From: an uncultured Bacilli bacterium
Lineage (GTDB): Bacteria > Bacillota_I > Bacilli_A > RF39 > UBA660
NCBI GenBank assembly: GCA_947623645.1
Contig: CANQHK010000130.1
Span: 1-14,900 of the forward strand
Length of the DNA: 14,900 nt
Direction of reading: 5' to 3'
Under the pieces are notes generated by a model, which saw only the letters and a list, made by a program, of their open reading frames with translations, had not been told where the DNA came from and did not search any database. Numbering within the stretch: position 1 is the stretch's first letter; every line of letters begins with the position of its first letter. The translations under genes and the position numbers were made by a program. This document shows, in pieces, positions 1-7,402 of this stretch.

Positions 1-73
1 ATTAAAAGAAGAGCTTTTGTTCTTTTACTTAAATTTCTTGCCCCCCCCGGGTGATTTTCACTTGATTTTTCAT
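1..73 (-). CDS. Short or frame-interrupted ORF at the left edge
   Basis: An ATG at 71-73 sits 9 bases downstream of a perfect AGGAGG and shortly after a near-consensus promoter (107-135), so translation very likely starts here. As written, the frame reads MKNQVKITRGGQEI and stops at TAA (29-31) after 14 codons. Codons 9 to 11 are a run of eight G on the coding strand. With one more G (or two fewer) the frame would stay open to the window edge and continue ARNLSKRTKALLL. The product is therefore either a very short leader-like peptide or the 5' end of a longer gene switched off by a length change in the G tract. A small inverted repeat (AAAAGAA, arms 4-10 and 20-26) follows the stop. I do not recognise a family, and only about 24 codons are visible in the longer frame. 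Confidence 0.4.
41..48. repeat. Homopolymer C8/G8 tract
   Basis: Eight consecutive C on the plus strand (G8 on the coding strand) lie inside the ninth to eleventh codons of the edge ORF. I noticed no other C or G run of this length in this AT-rich window. Such tracts slip during replication and also cause sequencing and assembly length errors. Confidence 0.85.
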
Positions 74-106
74 AAGGAATTACCTCCTACCTTTATTCTA
101 CTTAAA

Positions 107-135
107 AGTATACAGTTTCTTTTCTTTCTTGTCAA
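107..135 (-). promoter_or_regulatory. Sigma-A promoter for the left-edge gene
   Basis: Read on the minus strand: a perfect -35 TTGACA (130-135), a 17-base spacer, and -10 TATACT (107-112). It lies between the ymfH terminator and the AGGAGG/ATG of the edge ORF, giving a leader of only about 25 bases. It is among the strongest-looking promoters in the window. Confidence 0.8.
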
Positions 136-154
136 GATTTCAAAAAGATTTATT

Positions 155-182
155 AAAAAACCAAAGTCTAGTTTGACTCTGG
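155..182 (-). terminator. Rho-independent terminator of the deoD-ymfF-ymfH unit
   Basis: On the minus strand CCAGAGTC, a 6-base loop and GACTTTGG form an 8-bp stem (one G-U pair), directly followed by six T. The 5' arm and loop cover the last ymfH codons and its TAG stop, so the terminator is embedded in the end of the gene. Confidence 0.8.
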
Positions 183-1445
183 TCTTATAATAACTACTGC
201 ATCATTACTTAAATCAGTTGATTGAAGAAGTTTCTTTAGATCTTTTAAATTTAATTTTTTATAAATATCGATTTTATCTTGAATAATATCTCCGTATTCA
301 ATCACATCATAAACAATATTATCTAATGTTACATTAATATTATCGATCATCATAACTTCAGAAGAAATCCATACTTTTTTAATTCTTTCTAAAACATCCT
401 CTTCAAGCTTCATCTTTTGAAGTTCCTTCTTAATCTCTTCGATTAATTCTTCTGGTTTTTCGGTTTCTGCAACAAAACTAATATATATATAATCGTCTGC
501 TCTTTCTTTCATATAATGGAAAGAAGTATAAAGTTCTTGTTTTTTCATTCTTTCTCGAAAATCACTAGAAATTCCAAACAACATACTGAGCATTAATGAG
601 AAATAAAGATCTGTAACAAAAATATCTTTTTGATCTTTAATATTAATTTTAAGAGAATAAGACATTTTTGTAGTCGTTGTTGTAGGAAACATGATATCGA
701 TCTTTTTTTGACATACTTCTTTACTTTCATTATATTTTTTTCTTTGAATTGGAAAGTTGGATTTTGCTTTTTGTAAAGCTTTATTATTTTTTATTATATC
801 CAAAGCTTTCTCTAAATCAAATTTTCCAGTAATAACTAAAAACATATTGCTTGGTTGGTAGAATGTTTCATAAACCGTATCCAATTGTTCTTTGGTAATA
901 CTATTTACACTTTCTTCTGTTCCCCCAATATCATTTCGAATTGGATGTTCTTTAAAAACTGCTTCTTTCGTCATATTTTCTAGACGATATTCTACCAAAT
1001 CTTGATATTGGGCCAACTCTTGAATAATAATTCCTTTTTCTTTTTCTACATTCTCTTTTGTAAAATAAGGAGAATGAACATACGTTAATAAATATTCTAA
1101 ATTTTCTTCAAAGTTTTTATTTCCTTCAAATAAAAATCTTGTGTAATTCGTATACGTTGCAGCATTGCAATCGGTTCCACTTTTGGATGCAAAAGAGAAA
1201 GGATCTTCCCCGTTTTCCATTTCAAACATTTTATGTTCTAAAAAGTGGGCGATTCCTGCTGGTACAGTCACTTCTTCTTTTTTTCCATATGGAACAAATG
1301 CTAAATCATTTGCTCCATATCGAGTTACGTAATGAATACTATAATTGGTTTTATTTTCATAAGGAACCATATAAACAGTCAAACCATTTTCCAGTTCTTC
1401 TTTATAATAATATTGATCGAGTCCGATAAATTCACACTTCTTCAT
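168..1445 (-). CDS. ymfH: M16 family zinc metallopeptidase, YmfH type
   Basis: This is a 425-aa insulinase/pitrilysin-fold protein. The inverted zinc motif HFLEH (His67, Glu70, His71) is intact, and an E-x6-E pair about 72 residues later (Glu136, Glu143) supplies the third metal ligand. The second half carries the usual Arg (in SDFRERM) and downstream Tyr of the family's substrate-binding half. It should be the catalytic partner of the preceding YmfF. In Bacillus subtilis the pair is linked to 5-aminopentanol modification of elongation factor P; that role is knowledge of the family and not visible here. I chose the ATG at 1443-1445 because it follows GGAAGGGGAAG and overlaps the ymfF stop by 14 bases, implying translational coupling. 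An upstream in-frame ATG at 1487 would add 14 residues lying deep inside ymfF and looks less likely. No signal peptide, so probably cytoplasmic. Confidence 0.88.
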   Translation of the reverse strand: MKKCEFIGLDQYYYKEELENGLTVYMVPYENKTNYSIHYVTRYGANDLAFVPYGKKEEVTVPAGIAHFLEHKMFEMENGEDPFSFASKSGTDCNAATYTNYTRFLFEGNKNFEENLEYLLTYVHSPYFTKENVEKEKGIIIQELAQYQDLVEYRLENMTKEAVFKEHPIRNDIGGTEESVNSITKEQLDTVYETFYQPSNMFLVITGKFDLEKALDIIKNNKALQKAKSNFPIQRKKYNESKEVCQKKIDIMFPTTTTTKMSYSLKINIKDQKDIFVTDLYFSLMLSMLFGISSDFRERMKKQELYTSFHYMKERADDYIYISFVAETEKPEELIEEIKKELQKMKLEEDVLERIKKVWISSEVMMIDNINVTLDNIVYDVIEYGDIIQDKIDIYKKLNLKDLKKLLQSTDLSNDAVVIIRPESN

Positions 1446-2706
1446 TTTCTTCTTCCCCTTCCAACAAATATACAGTATCCATGACAATTTTTTTACTAAC
1501 TTCTACAATTTCTTCTTTTTGAATACTCATAATTTCTTTTTTTCTTTCTTCAATATCTCCAATATTTAAAAGATCTTTTGCAACATAAGATTCAATAATT
1601 GCTTCTTTATTATCATAGACTTCATCCAGTAAGGTTATATACGTACTTTTTGCTTTTTCCAAATCCTCTTCATCAAATTTTCCCTCTTCCATATCTTTCA
1701 TTTCTTTTTGGATGAGTTCTAAACATTTTTCAAAATTTTCTCGGTCAATTCCACTTCTGATTAAAAGAAGGTTATCGAGTTTATTGACAGAAGAATCAAT
1801 ATAATAACAGATGGAATGTTTTTCTCGAATATTTTTAAAGAACTTACTATCTGCACTTCCTCCTAATAAAATATTATAAATAGTAACAACATAATTTCTT
1901 TCTCTTTCTGTCATCGTATGAATTTTACAACCAATGGATAATTTAGACTGACTAAATTTTTCTTTTTCCACAATCGTTCGAATTTTTTTTGGAAATTCTT
2001 GATGTTCAAAAATATAGTCGTTTTCTTTTGGAACGGTATTTTGAAAAGGAAAATAGCGTTCTATTTTTTCTTCCATTTGTTTTTCATCGAAGTTCCCTAT
2101 AATATAGATATCAACGGAATTTGTGGTCAGAACTTTTTGATAATATTCATATAAATTTTTTTCATTAATTTTTTCTAAATCATCTAAATAACCATATTGA
2201 CGATGTGCAAAAGGAGCATCTTCATCGATATTTTCTAAAAGACGAATCATACTGTAGCGTGCTGGATTATCTTTCATTGTTTGAATACTAACTTCATTGT
2301 TTTTCTTAATAATTTTAAAAGAATCCGAATCGAATTTGCCATTTTTTACATGTGGATGAAAGATTACTTCGGATAAAAGTTTTAGGCTTTCATCTTCCAT
2401 ACCTTTTTCTGTATATTTTTCATTTAAAAAAGACAAGAAGAAATTCATCGATGCAAATTTTCCAATTCTATTTGCTCTTGCATAAATACTTAGAGCATAT
2501 AAATCTTGTGTTTTTGCAACCAATTCTTTTTTTGTTGGATAGTGTTCTGTTGAATATGTGAGCATATCAAGGAGTACATTACGAAAGGTTATTTCATGTT
2601 TTTCTAAAGATCCACGAAAGTTTACCCGAACGAGTGTTGTTTTAAATCGATCGGTATTGATAAAATGTAATAAATATCGACCTTTATCGATAATTTTATA
2701 GTTCAT
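1432..2706 (-). CDS. ymfF: M16 peptidase-like protein without zinc site, YmfF type
   Basis: A 424-aa two-domain M16-fold protein. Where active members carry HxxEH, this one reads FRNVLLDMLTYSTEHYPTKK (about residues 41-60), so the metal site is missing, as expected for YmfF. The C-terminal half keeps the substrate-side signature: Arg294 in KNIREK and Tyr301/302 in the ICYYID stretch. Active M16 enzymes of this type often combine one subunit holding the zinc and another holding the Arg/Tyr pair, so a complex with YmfH is the natural inference. The start follows GAGGTGA with a 6-base gap. It lies 40 bases after deoD with no clear terminator between, so the three genes probably form one transcript. 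The gene ends in TGA inside the beginning of ymfH. Family assignment is firm; the EF-P-related role is from B. subtilis only. Confidence 0.85.
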   Translation of the reverse strand: MNYKIIDKGRYLLHFINTDRFKTTLVRVNFRGSLEKHEITFRNVLLDMLTYSTEHYPTKKELVAKTQDLYALSIYARANRIGKFASMNFFLSFLNEKYTEKGMEDESLKLLSEVIFHPHVKNGKFDSDSFKIIKKNNEVSIQTMKDNPARYSMIRLLENIDEDAPFAHRQYGYLDDLEKINEKNLYEYYQKVLTTNSVDIYIIGNFDEKQMEEKIERYFPFQNTVPKENDYIFEHQEFPKKIRTIVEKEKFSQSKLSIGCKIHTMTERERNYVVTIYNILLGGSADSKFFKNIREKHSICYYIDSSVNKLDNLLLIRSGIDRENFEKCLELIQKEMKDMEEGKFDEEDLEKAKSTYITLLDEVYDNKEAIIESYVAKDLLNIGDIEERKKEIMSIQKEEIVEVSKKIVMDTVYLLEGEEENEEV

Positions 2707-2746
2707 TTTTTCACCTCAGTTTCTAGTATATGTATTTTTTTAAAAA

Positions 2747-3460
2747 TTATAGGCTCGAAGTTAAAAGAGCTAGTTCAATCATATCATCTAAGCTTCGTTC
2801 TCTTTCTTCTGGAGGAACAATATGATCTTTTTCATACATAGAATCAACGACCGTTAAAAGGCATGTCGCTTCTCTTTTAAAAAGATGAGCTAAATAAAAA
2901 AGGGCATACGATTCCATCTCTACAGCAAGATAGTTTTTTTCTTCAAAGTGCTTCATAAAAGCTTCTTGATCAACATAAACATCAAAAACATCCGAGGTAA
3001 TAATATCTCCCTTATGAACAGAGATATGTTTTTCACGAGCAACGTTTAAAATTTGTTCATTCAAAAGTTTACTACTTTCAAAAGTCTGTCTTTTTTCTCC
3101 TGAAAAAAGTTCTGCAAAATGACTATACGTCGTAGCAGTTTCTGCTAAAACGACATCTTTTACGTGAACATCTTTGGATTTGCTACCACAAGAACCAATT
3201 CGAATAATTTTTTCAACATCGTAAAATTGAAATAATTCATAAGCATAAATTCCCATGGAAGCCATTCCCATACCTGATGCAAAAACTGTCACTTCTTTTC
3301 CTTGAAATTCTCCTGTATAGGCGAGCATATTTCTGATTCCATTTACTTTTTTTGCATTTTTTAAATATTTATTTGCAATATATTCTGCACGAAGAGGATC
3401 TCCCGGCATAATTACAAACTTTGCAATATCTTCTTTTTTACTTTCAATATGTGGTGTCAT
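2747..3460 (-). CDS. deoD: Purine-nucleoside phosphorylase, DeoD type
   Basis: A 237-aa cytoplasmic enzyme of nucleoside salvage: it splits purine (deoxy)ribonucleosides with phosphate to give the free base and (deoxy)ribose-1-phosphate. Residues known from the hexameric E. coli enzyme align without gaps over the first half: His4 at the subunit interface, Gly20 and Arg24 in MPGDPLRAEY, Arg43, and Arg87 with Ser90 in IRIGSCGS for phosphate binding. VEMES supplies the ribose-binding Glu pair, and TVVDSMYEKD keeps the catalytic Asp, followed by the Arg in the PEERERS stretch. The usual SD dipeptide before the catalytic loop reads VD here, a mild variation. The length is normal for the family. 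The start follows AAGGAGGA. It is the first gene of the deoD-ymfF-ymfH unit and has its own promoter at 3484-3512. Confidence 0.95.
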   Translation of the reverse strand: MTPHIESKKEDIAKFVIMPGDPLRAEYIANKYLKNAKKVNGIRNMLAYTGEFQGKEVTVFASGMGMASMGIYAYELFQFYDVEKIIRIGSCGSKSKDVHVKDVVLAETATTYSHFAELFSGEKRQTFESSKLLNEQILNVAREKHISVHKGDIITSDVFDVYVDQEAFMKHFEEKNYLAVEMESYALFYLAHLFKREATCLLTVVDSMYEKDHIVPPEERERSLDDMIELALLTSSL

Positions 3461-3483
3461 TTCCTATCCTCCTTACATCTATA

Positions 3484-3512
3484 ATATTACCAAAATTTAG
3501 TCAAAAGGACAA
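3484..3512 (-). promoter_or_regulatory. Promoter of the deoD-ymfF-ymfH unit
   Basis: On the minus strand: -35 TTGTCC (3507-3512), a 17-base spacer and -10 TAATAT (3484-3489), preceded by TGG, which makes an extended -10. It sits about 24 bases upstream of the deoD start and downstream of the topA terminator. An overlapping TTGACT gives poorer spacing. Confidence 0.6.
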
Positions 3513-3566
3513 GACTAAAAAATGGGAATTTTTGTTTTCTTTTGAAAAAAGTTCGTCCTTCTCTTT

Positions 3567-3603
3567 CAAAAAGTAAAGAGAAGTAGACAACTTTCTACTT
3601 CTC
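3567..3603 (-). terminator. Rho-independent terminator of topA
   Basis: GAGAAGTAGA and TCTACTTCTC form a perfect 10-bp stem (3594-3603 with 3578-3587) around a 6-base loop, followed on the minus strand by TTTACTTTTT. The 5' arm contains the topA TAG stop. A second possible hairpin (arms 3559-3566 and 3575-3582) shares part of the 3' arm. Confidence 0.8.
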
Positions 3604-5622
3604 GTAACTACAATCCTTATTGGAACATATAATTTTATCGTTTTTTTCAACCAATAAGCTTCCACAGTTTGGACAAACGTCTCCCGTTGGCAAATCCCAA
3701 GAAGCCGTTTTACATTTTGGATAATTGTTGCAACCGTAGAAAATCTTTCCTTTTTTCGTTTTCCTTTCAACAATCTTTCCAACCTTACAAATTGGACAGT
3801 CAACAATCACTTTTTCTTCTTTTTCAGGTTTTTTAATATATTTACAAGTTGGATAATTACTACAAGCTTCAAATTTTCCGTATTTTCCGCTTTTTACAAC
3901 CATGGGACTGCCACAATTTGGACAAACTTCTCCTGTTTCCAAAGGAGCTTTCTTTTCCATATCATGAAAAGCACTTTCTACTTTTGGTTCGAAAATATCA
4001 TAAAACTCTCTTAAAATTGGAATATGATCGATATGATTATCTGCAATCTTATCCAAATCTTCTTCCATATTTTTTGTATATTCAACATTAATTAAATCAC
4101 TAAAGAATTCTTGTAATTTATCGGTGGAATCAATCCCGATTTCAGTTGGATGAAACTTTTTATCAATCAGTTCTACATATTTTCTTTCTTTTAATGTATC
4201 AATCGTTTTTGCATACGTTGATGGACGTCCAATTCCAAGTTCTTCCATTTCTTTAATCAGTTTTGCTTCGGTATATCTTGCAGGTGGAGATGTAAAGTGC
4301 TGTTCTTTTTCAACATCTTTACTCTTCAATGTTTTATCTTTTAATTCTGGTAAAATTTTATCTTCACTAGCTTCATAATCTTTATATGCTTTTAAATATC
4401 CATCAAAAACTAAAACTTGACCATTTGCTTTAAAACCATACCCTTGATTATCAAAGATCAAACTTTTTTGAAGAACTTTTGCATCTTTCATTAAAGAAGC
4501 AAGGGAACGCATATAAATTAAACGATATAATTTATATTCATCACCACTTAAGTATTTACGAACGGATTCTGGTGTTCTTAAAATACTTGTCGGACGAATC
4601 GCTTCATGAGCGTCCTGAACATTATCTTTACTCTTTTGAACTTTTGCATGCCCAACATACTCTTTTCCATAATTGGTTTCAATGTAATGCAAGGTACTTC
4701 CAATAAACTCATTGGACAAGCGAATCGAATCTGTACGCATATAACTAATAAGACCAACGGTTTCTTTTTCTAAATCAATTCCTTCATAAAGCTTTTGAGC
4801 AAGAGACATCGTTTTTTTAGCAGGAAATCCAAGCTTTGTCGATGCTTCTTGTTGCAGTGTACTTGTAATAAACGGTGGTTTTGCTTTTTTGGCTTTTGCT
4901 TTTTCTTCACTCTTTACCAAAGTATACGTATCGGTTATTGCTTGTAATACTTTGTCTGCATCTTCTTCTGTAGAAAGTTCTATTTTTTTCTGCTTATATT
5001 GGAAAAGAACGGCTTCAAAATCTTGAAATTTTGTTGTAATCGTCCAATATTCTTCTGGTTTAAAAGCTTCAATTTCTCGTTCTCTATCAACAATCAATTT
5101 TAAAGCAACACTTTGTACCCGTCCAGCAGATTTTCCTCCTGTTTTACTTTGCATGAGTTTTGAAAGACGAAAACCGATAATTCGATCGAGAATTCTTCTT
5201 GTTTCTTGACTTCTTACTAAATCTTCATCGATTTTTCCGGGATTTTTCATAGCTTCCAATACTTTATCTTTGGTAATTTCATGAAATAAAACTCTAGAAT
5301 AGTCTTTTTCTTTAATTCCAAGCTCTTTTAAAAGATGCCAACTGATGGCCTCCCCTTCACGGTCAGGGTCGGTTGCAAGATAAACTTTTTTCGCTTCTTT
5401 TACATCTTTCTTTAAAGAATTAATCAAACTTTTTTTGGAAGGAAGCGGTTCATAAGTTGGTTCAAAATTATGTTCTACATCAACTCCAAGTCCAAATTTT
5501 CCAGAAGTTGCTAAATCTCTGATATGTCCTTTTGAAGATACTACTTTATAATCATTTCCTAAATATTTTTCAATGGTTTTACTCTTACTAGGAGATTCCA
5601 CAATTACTAAATTTTCTTTCAT
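3595..5622 (-). CDS. topA: DNA topoisomerase I (type IA)
   Basis: A 675-aa enzyme that relaxes negatively supercoiled DNA by nicking and passing a single strand. The N-terminal TOPRIM domain shows VESPSK with Glu9 and the acidic triad region DPDREGE (Asp85, Asp87, Glu89). The active-site Tyr294 lies in SYMRTDS, with Arg296 next to it. QSKTGGKSAGRVQS near residues 158-171 is the conserved DNA-gate stretch. The C-terminus holds three tetracysteine zinc fingers: Cys567/570/587/593, Cys609/612/631/637 and Cys650/653/666/671. Length and domain order match Bacillus TopA (about 690 aa). The start has AAGGAGGA five bases upstream and a consensus promoter. It appears monocistronic, with terminators on both sides; the usual dprA and trmFO neighbours are not in this window. 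Confidence 0.97.
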   Translation of the reverse strand: MKENLVIVESPSKSKTIEKYLGNDYKVVSSKGHIRDLATSGKFGLGVDVEHNFEPTYEPLPSKKSLINSLKKDVKEAKKVYLATDPDREGEAISWHLLKELGIKEKDYSRVLFHEITKDKVLEAMKNPGKIDEDLVRSQETRRILDRIIGFRLSKLMQSKTGGKSAGRVQSVALKLIVDREREIEAFKPEEYWTITTKFQDFEAVLFQYKQKKIELSTEEDADKVLQAITDTYTLVKSEEKAKAKKAKPPFITSTLQQEASTKLGFPAKKTMSLAQKLYEGIDLEKETVGLISYMRTDSIRLSNEFIGSTLHYIETNYGKEYVGHAKVQKSKDNVQDAHEAIRPTSILRTPESVRKYLSGDEYKLYRLIYMRSLASLMKDAKVLQKSLIFDNQGYGFKANGQVLVFDGYLKAYKDYEASEDKILPELKDKTLKSKDVEKEQHFTSPPARYTEAKLIKEMEELGIGRPSTYAKTIDTLKERKYVELIDKKFHPTEIGIDSTDKLQEFFSDLINVEYTKNMEEDLDKIADNHIDHIPILREFYDIFEPKVESAFHDMEKKAPLETGEVCPNCGSPMVVKSGKYGKFEACSNYPTCKYIKKPEKEEKVIVDCPICKVGKIVERKTKKGKIFYGCNNYPKCKTASWDLPTGDVCPNCGSLLVEKNDKIICSNKDCSYEK

Positions 5623-5655
5623 TCAGTCCTCCTTCTGTTAAACACCCCTACATCA

Positions 5656-5684
5656 TTTATAACTTTAAAGAGAAAATTTGTCAA
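5656..5684 (-). promoter_or_regulatory. Sigma-A promoter of topA
   Basis: On the minus strand: perfect -35 TTGACA (5679-5684), a 17-base spacer, and -10 TATAAA (5656-5661), about 33 bases before the start codon. The rest of the gap (about 5690-5800) is AT-rich; I see no gene in it. Confidence 0.8.
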
Positions 5685-5801
5685 CTCCTTTTTTTGCTAA
5701 CTTTCCAAATTTCTTAGGAAATATAAGGAATTTCTCTATTAATTTTTATGATAAAGAGAAAAGATTATTCAAAAGAAAAAGGAAAAAATTTTAAATTGCA
5801 T

Positions 5802-5831
5802 AAAAAAATCAAGATTTCTCTCAATTTTTTT
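5802..5831 (-). terminator. Terminator of the superoxide dismutase gene
   Basis: On the minus strand AATTGAGA, a GAAA tetraloop and TCTTGATT pair over eight positions (two G-U wobbles). A-rich and T-rich flanks extend the stem and leave a T tract. It lies 13 bases past the stop codon. The A/T flanks are symmetric, so it could also work in the other direction. Confidence 0.65.
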
Positions 5832-5843
5832 ATTTCTATTTTT

Positions 5844-6467
5844 TTAACGATTTCGTAGTTCTAATAATGCATTTTGATAGTTTTCATTAATCTTATTGTA
5901 ATCCACTACTTCTAAAAAGTCGTCAATATACTTTCCTCTTTCATTGAGCTTATCTAAATAATAAGCATGTTCCCAAACATCGATATTCATAATTGGAATC
6001 ATTCCATAACTATAGGGGCTTTCTTGATTTCCTAAATTCATAAGAACCAAATCACCTCTAGGATTTACGACTAAAAATGTATAACCCGAACCTGGAAGTA
6101 TCGTGGCATATTCAATCAAACGATTTCGAAAATTTTCTAAACTTCCAAATTTCGCAATTAGCGCACTTCTCAAAGGTTCTGGAATTTCTTTGGATGCATT
6201 GGGTCGCATTCCACTAAAATATAATTCATGATTAGCAACTCCTCCAGCATTATACAAAATATCATCCCGTACTTGAATTGGAAAGATATCGATCGATGAA
6301 AAAATAGCTGCAACAGGAATCTGTGGAGTATTATTTTGAACTAATAATTCATTTAATTTTCTTAAATAATTTAAGTAATGTCGATTGTAGTGGGCATCCA
6401 TCGTTTTTCTTGAAATATGGGGTTCCAAGCCAGCAAGATCATAAGGTAAAACATACGGTTGTATCAT
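5844..6467 (-). CDS. sodA: Superoxide dismutase, Fe/Mn family
   Basis: A 207-aa cytoplasmic enzyme expected to convert superoxide to oxygen and hydrogen peroxide. All four metal ligands of the family are in register: His26 (in TMDAHYNRHY), His80 (in VANHELYF), Asp163 and His167 (in DVWEHAYY). The second-sphere residues His30 and Tyr34 are also present. Gly76 with Gln148 (in GNQESP) is the arrangement typical of manganese enzymes, so Mn use is more likely than Fe; this is inference. The protein is divergent: the Trp-x-Trp after GSG is Tyr129-x-Phe131, and the Trp normally following NHxxY/F is Phe84. The start follows GGAGGTG with a 5-6 base gap. It stands alone between two terminators. The gene symbol is assigned by the Mn-type signature only. 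Confidence 0.87.
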   Translation of the reverse strand: MIQPYVLPYDLAGLEPHISRKTMDAHYNRHYLNYLRKLNELLVQNNTPQIPVAAIFSSIDIFPIQVRDDILYNAGGVANHELYFSGMRPNASKEIPEPLRSALIAKFGSLENFRNRLIEYATILPGSGYTFLVVNPRGDLVLMNLGNQESPYSYGMIPIMNIDVWEHAYYLDKLNERGKYIDDFLEVVDYNKINENYQNALLELRNR

Positions 6468-6510
6468 ACAACACCTCCACTACTTTTTATGTTCGAAAAT
6501 TTTAAAATAT

Positions 6511-6533
6511 TCTACTTCTTGTAGAAACTACAA
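6511..6533 (-). promoter_or_regulatory. Possible operator upstream of the superoxide dismutase gene
   Basis: TTGTAG-TTT-CTACAA (6519-6533) is a perfect 6-3-6 palindrome. It overlaps a second one, TCTAC-AAGAA-GTAGA (6511-6525). It lies just upstream of a plausible -10 TAGAAT (6509-6514), where a repressor would block transcription. The 15-base site agrees with the PerR-box consensus TTATAATTATTATAA at 10 positions, so a peroxide-type regulator is conceivable but unproven. No convincing -35 could be placed. Confidence 0.4.
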
Positions 6534-6542
6534 ACTTTATTG

Positions 6543-6572
6543 AAAAAAATGGCACTGATGAAGTACCATTTT
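6543..6572 (-). terminator. Terminator of the sortase-cohesin unit
   Basis: On the minus strand AAAATGGTACT, loop TCATC and AGTGCCATTTT form an 11-bp stem with one U-G pair, continuing into more T. The 5' arm overlaps the TAA stop of the membrane-anchored cohesin gene. Confidence 0.85.
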
Positions 6573-7398
6573 AATTTTTTGATTTTTTCTTTTTATATAG
6601 AATAAAAAGTAGAAGGATTATTACAAGAAGGATTACTCCTCCAAGAATATAACTACTTTGATTTTTTTTGGAAGTTTCTTTTGTTTCTTTTTCCTCTTTT
6701 TCTTCTTCGTTTACCTTTTTACCATCATCCACTTTATATTCTTTCTTGTAAACCGTTTTGCCGTCTTTATCGACTGCTTCAATGGTTACTTCTCCCTCGT
6801 CATGGAATACAACATTTCCTTTTTCATCAACCTCTGCAATATCTTCGTTCGAACTTTTCCAAGTTATATCTTCTGCTTTTTCATCGATTTCTTTGGATAA
6901 ATCTTCTTGTTTATCAATCGTTCCATGACTTTTTACTTGAATTACTCCATCCTCTTTTTTGATTTCAATGGCATCCCCTTCACCTTTACCAAAGTTATCA
7001 ATGGTAACTTCAATAGGAACTTCTTCTTCCTCTTCGGATAATACCTTAAATTGAATTTCTCCAATTTTTCCATTTTCCTCAAAAAGTTTATCATCGATCG
7101 TTAAGGCATACAAAGTGATGGTTTTATAACTATTGATTTCTATACCACGCATACCGGCACTTTTAAAAGCAAGTAATTTGGAATTTACATATTCAAGTTT
7201 TGTTGCATCATAACGAATTTTTGCCCCAATATAACTAAATCCTGGATTGTTTTCTAAAGTAATGGGAATTGTTAGTATTTCATCCTTATAACCAGAGGAA
7301 CTACCGATCTTTAAGGTCGGTAGTTCTTTGGCTTGTGAATGATTCGGCATCAATAAAATGGTAAGACATAGAAGACATATGAACATTCTTTTTATCAT
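6571..7398 (-). CDS. Membrane-anchored cohesin-domain protein
   Basis: A 275-aa surface protein. Residues 1-23 form a signal peptide (no lipobox at its cysteines). Residues about 27-157 look like a cohesin: LTIPITLENNPG, then GAKIRYDATKLEYV, then GKIGEIQFKVL, the spaced strands typical of that fold. A divergent Ig-like (Big_2 type) module follows at about 165-225, ending in WKSSNEDIAEVDEKGNVVF. Next come a charged Glu/Lys linker (229-247) and a transmembrane helix (250-268) with a KKKKSKN tail. There is no LPxTG- or NPxTG-like motif, so it should stay in the membrane instead of being sorted to the wall. It begins 4 bases after the giant cohesin gene, with only a weak GAGAAG site inside that gene's end, so coupled translation is likely. 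Its role is presumably to receive dockerin-bearing proteins at the membrane; ligand binding is not demonstrated. Confidence 0.8.
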   Translation of the reverse strand: MIKRMFICLLCLTILLMPNHSQAKELPTLKIGSSSGYKDEILTIPITLENNPGFSYIGAKIRYDATKLEYVNSKLLAFKSAGMRGIEINSYKTITLYALTIDDKLFEENGKIGEIQFKVLSEEEEEVPIEVTIDNFGKGEGDAIEIKKEDGVIQVKSHGTIDKQEDLSKEIDEKAEDITWKSSNEDIAEVDEKGNVVFHDEGEVTIEAVDKDGKTVYKKEYKVDDGKKVNEEEKEEKETKETSKKNQSSYILGGVILLVIILLLFILYKKKKSKN

Positions 7399-7402
7399 TT
7401 TT

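Noticed and set aside
1432..2706. ymfF considered as a decayed pseudogene because the zinc motif is missing
   Set aside because: The frame is intact, the Arg/Tyr half is conserved, and loss of the metal site is normal for this partner subunit.
3501..3806. A 101-codon minus-strand frame overlapping the end of topA
   Set aside because: It reads the zinc-finger region in another frame and has no family resemblance.
6658..6962. Phe/Leu-rich plus-strand frames resembling small membrane proteins
   Set aside because: They are the antisense of the Glu/Lys-rich linker and Ig-like module of the membrane-anchored cohesin gene; the hydrophobicity is a mirror effect.
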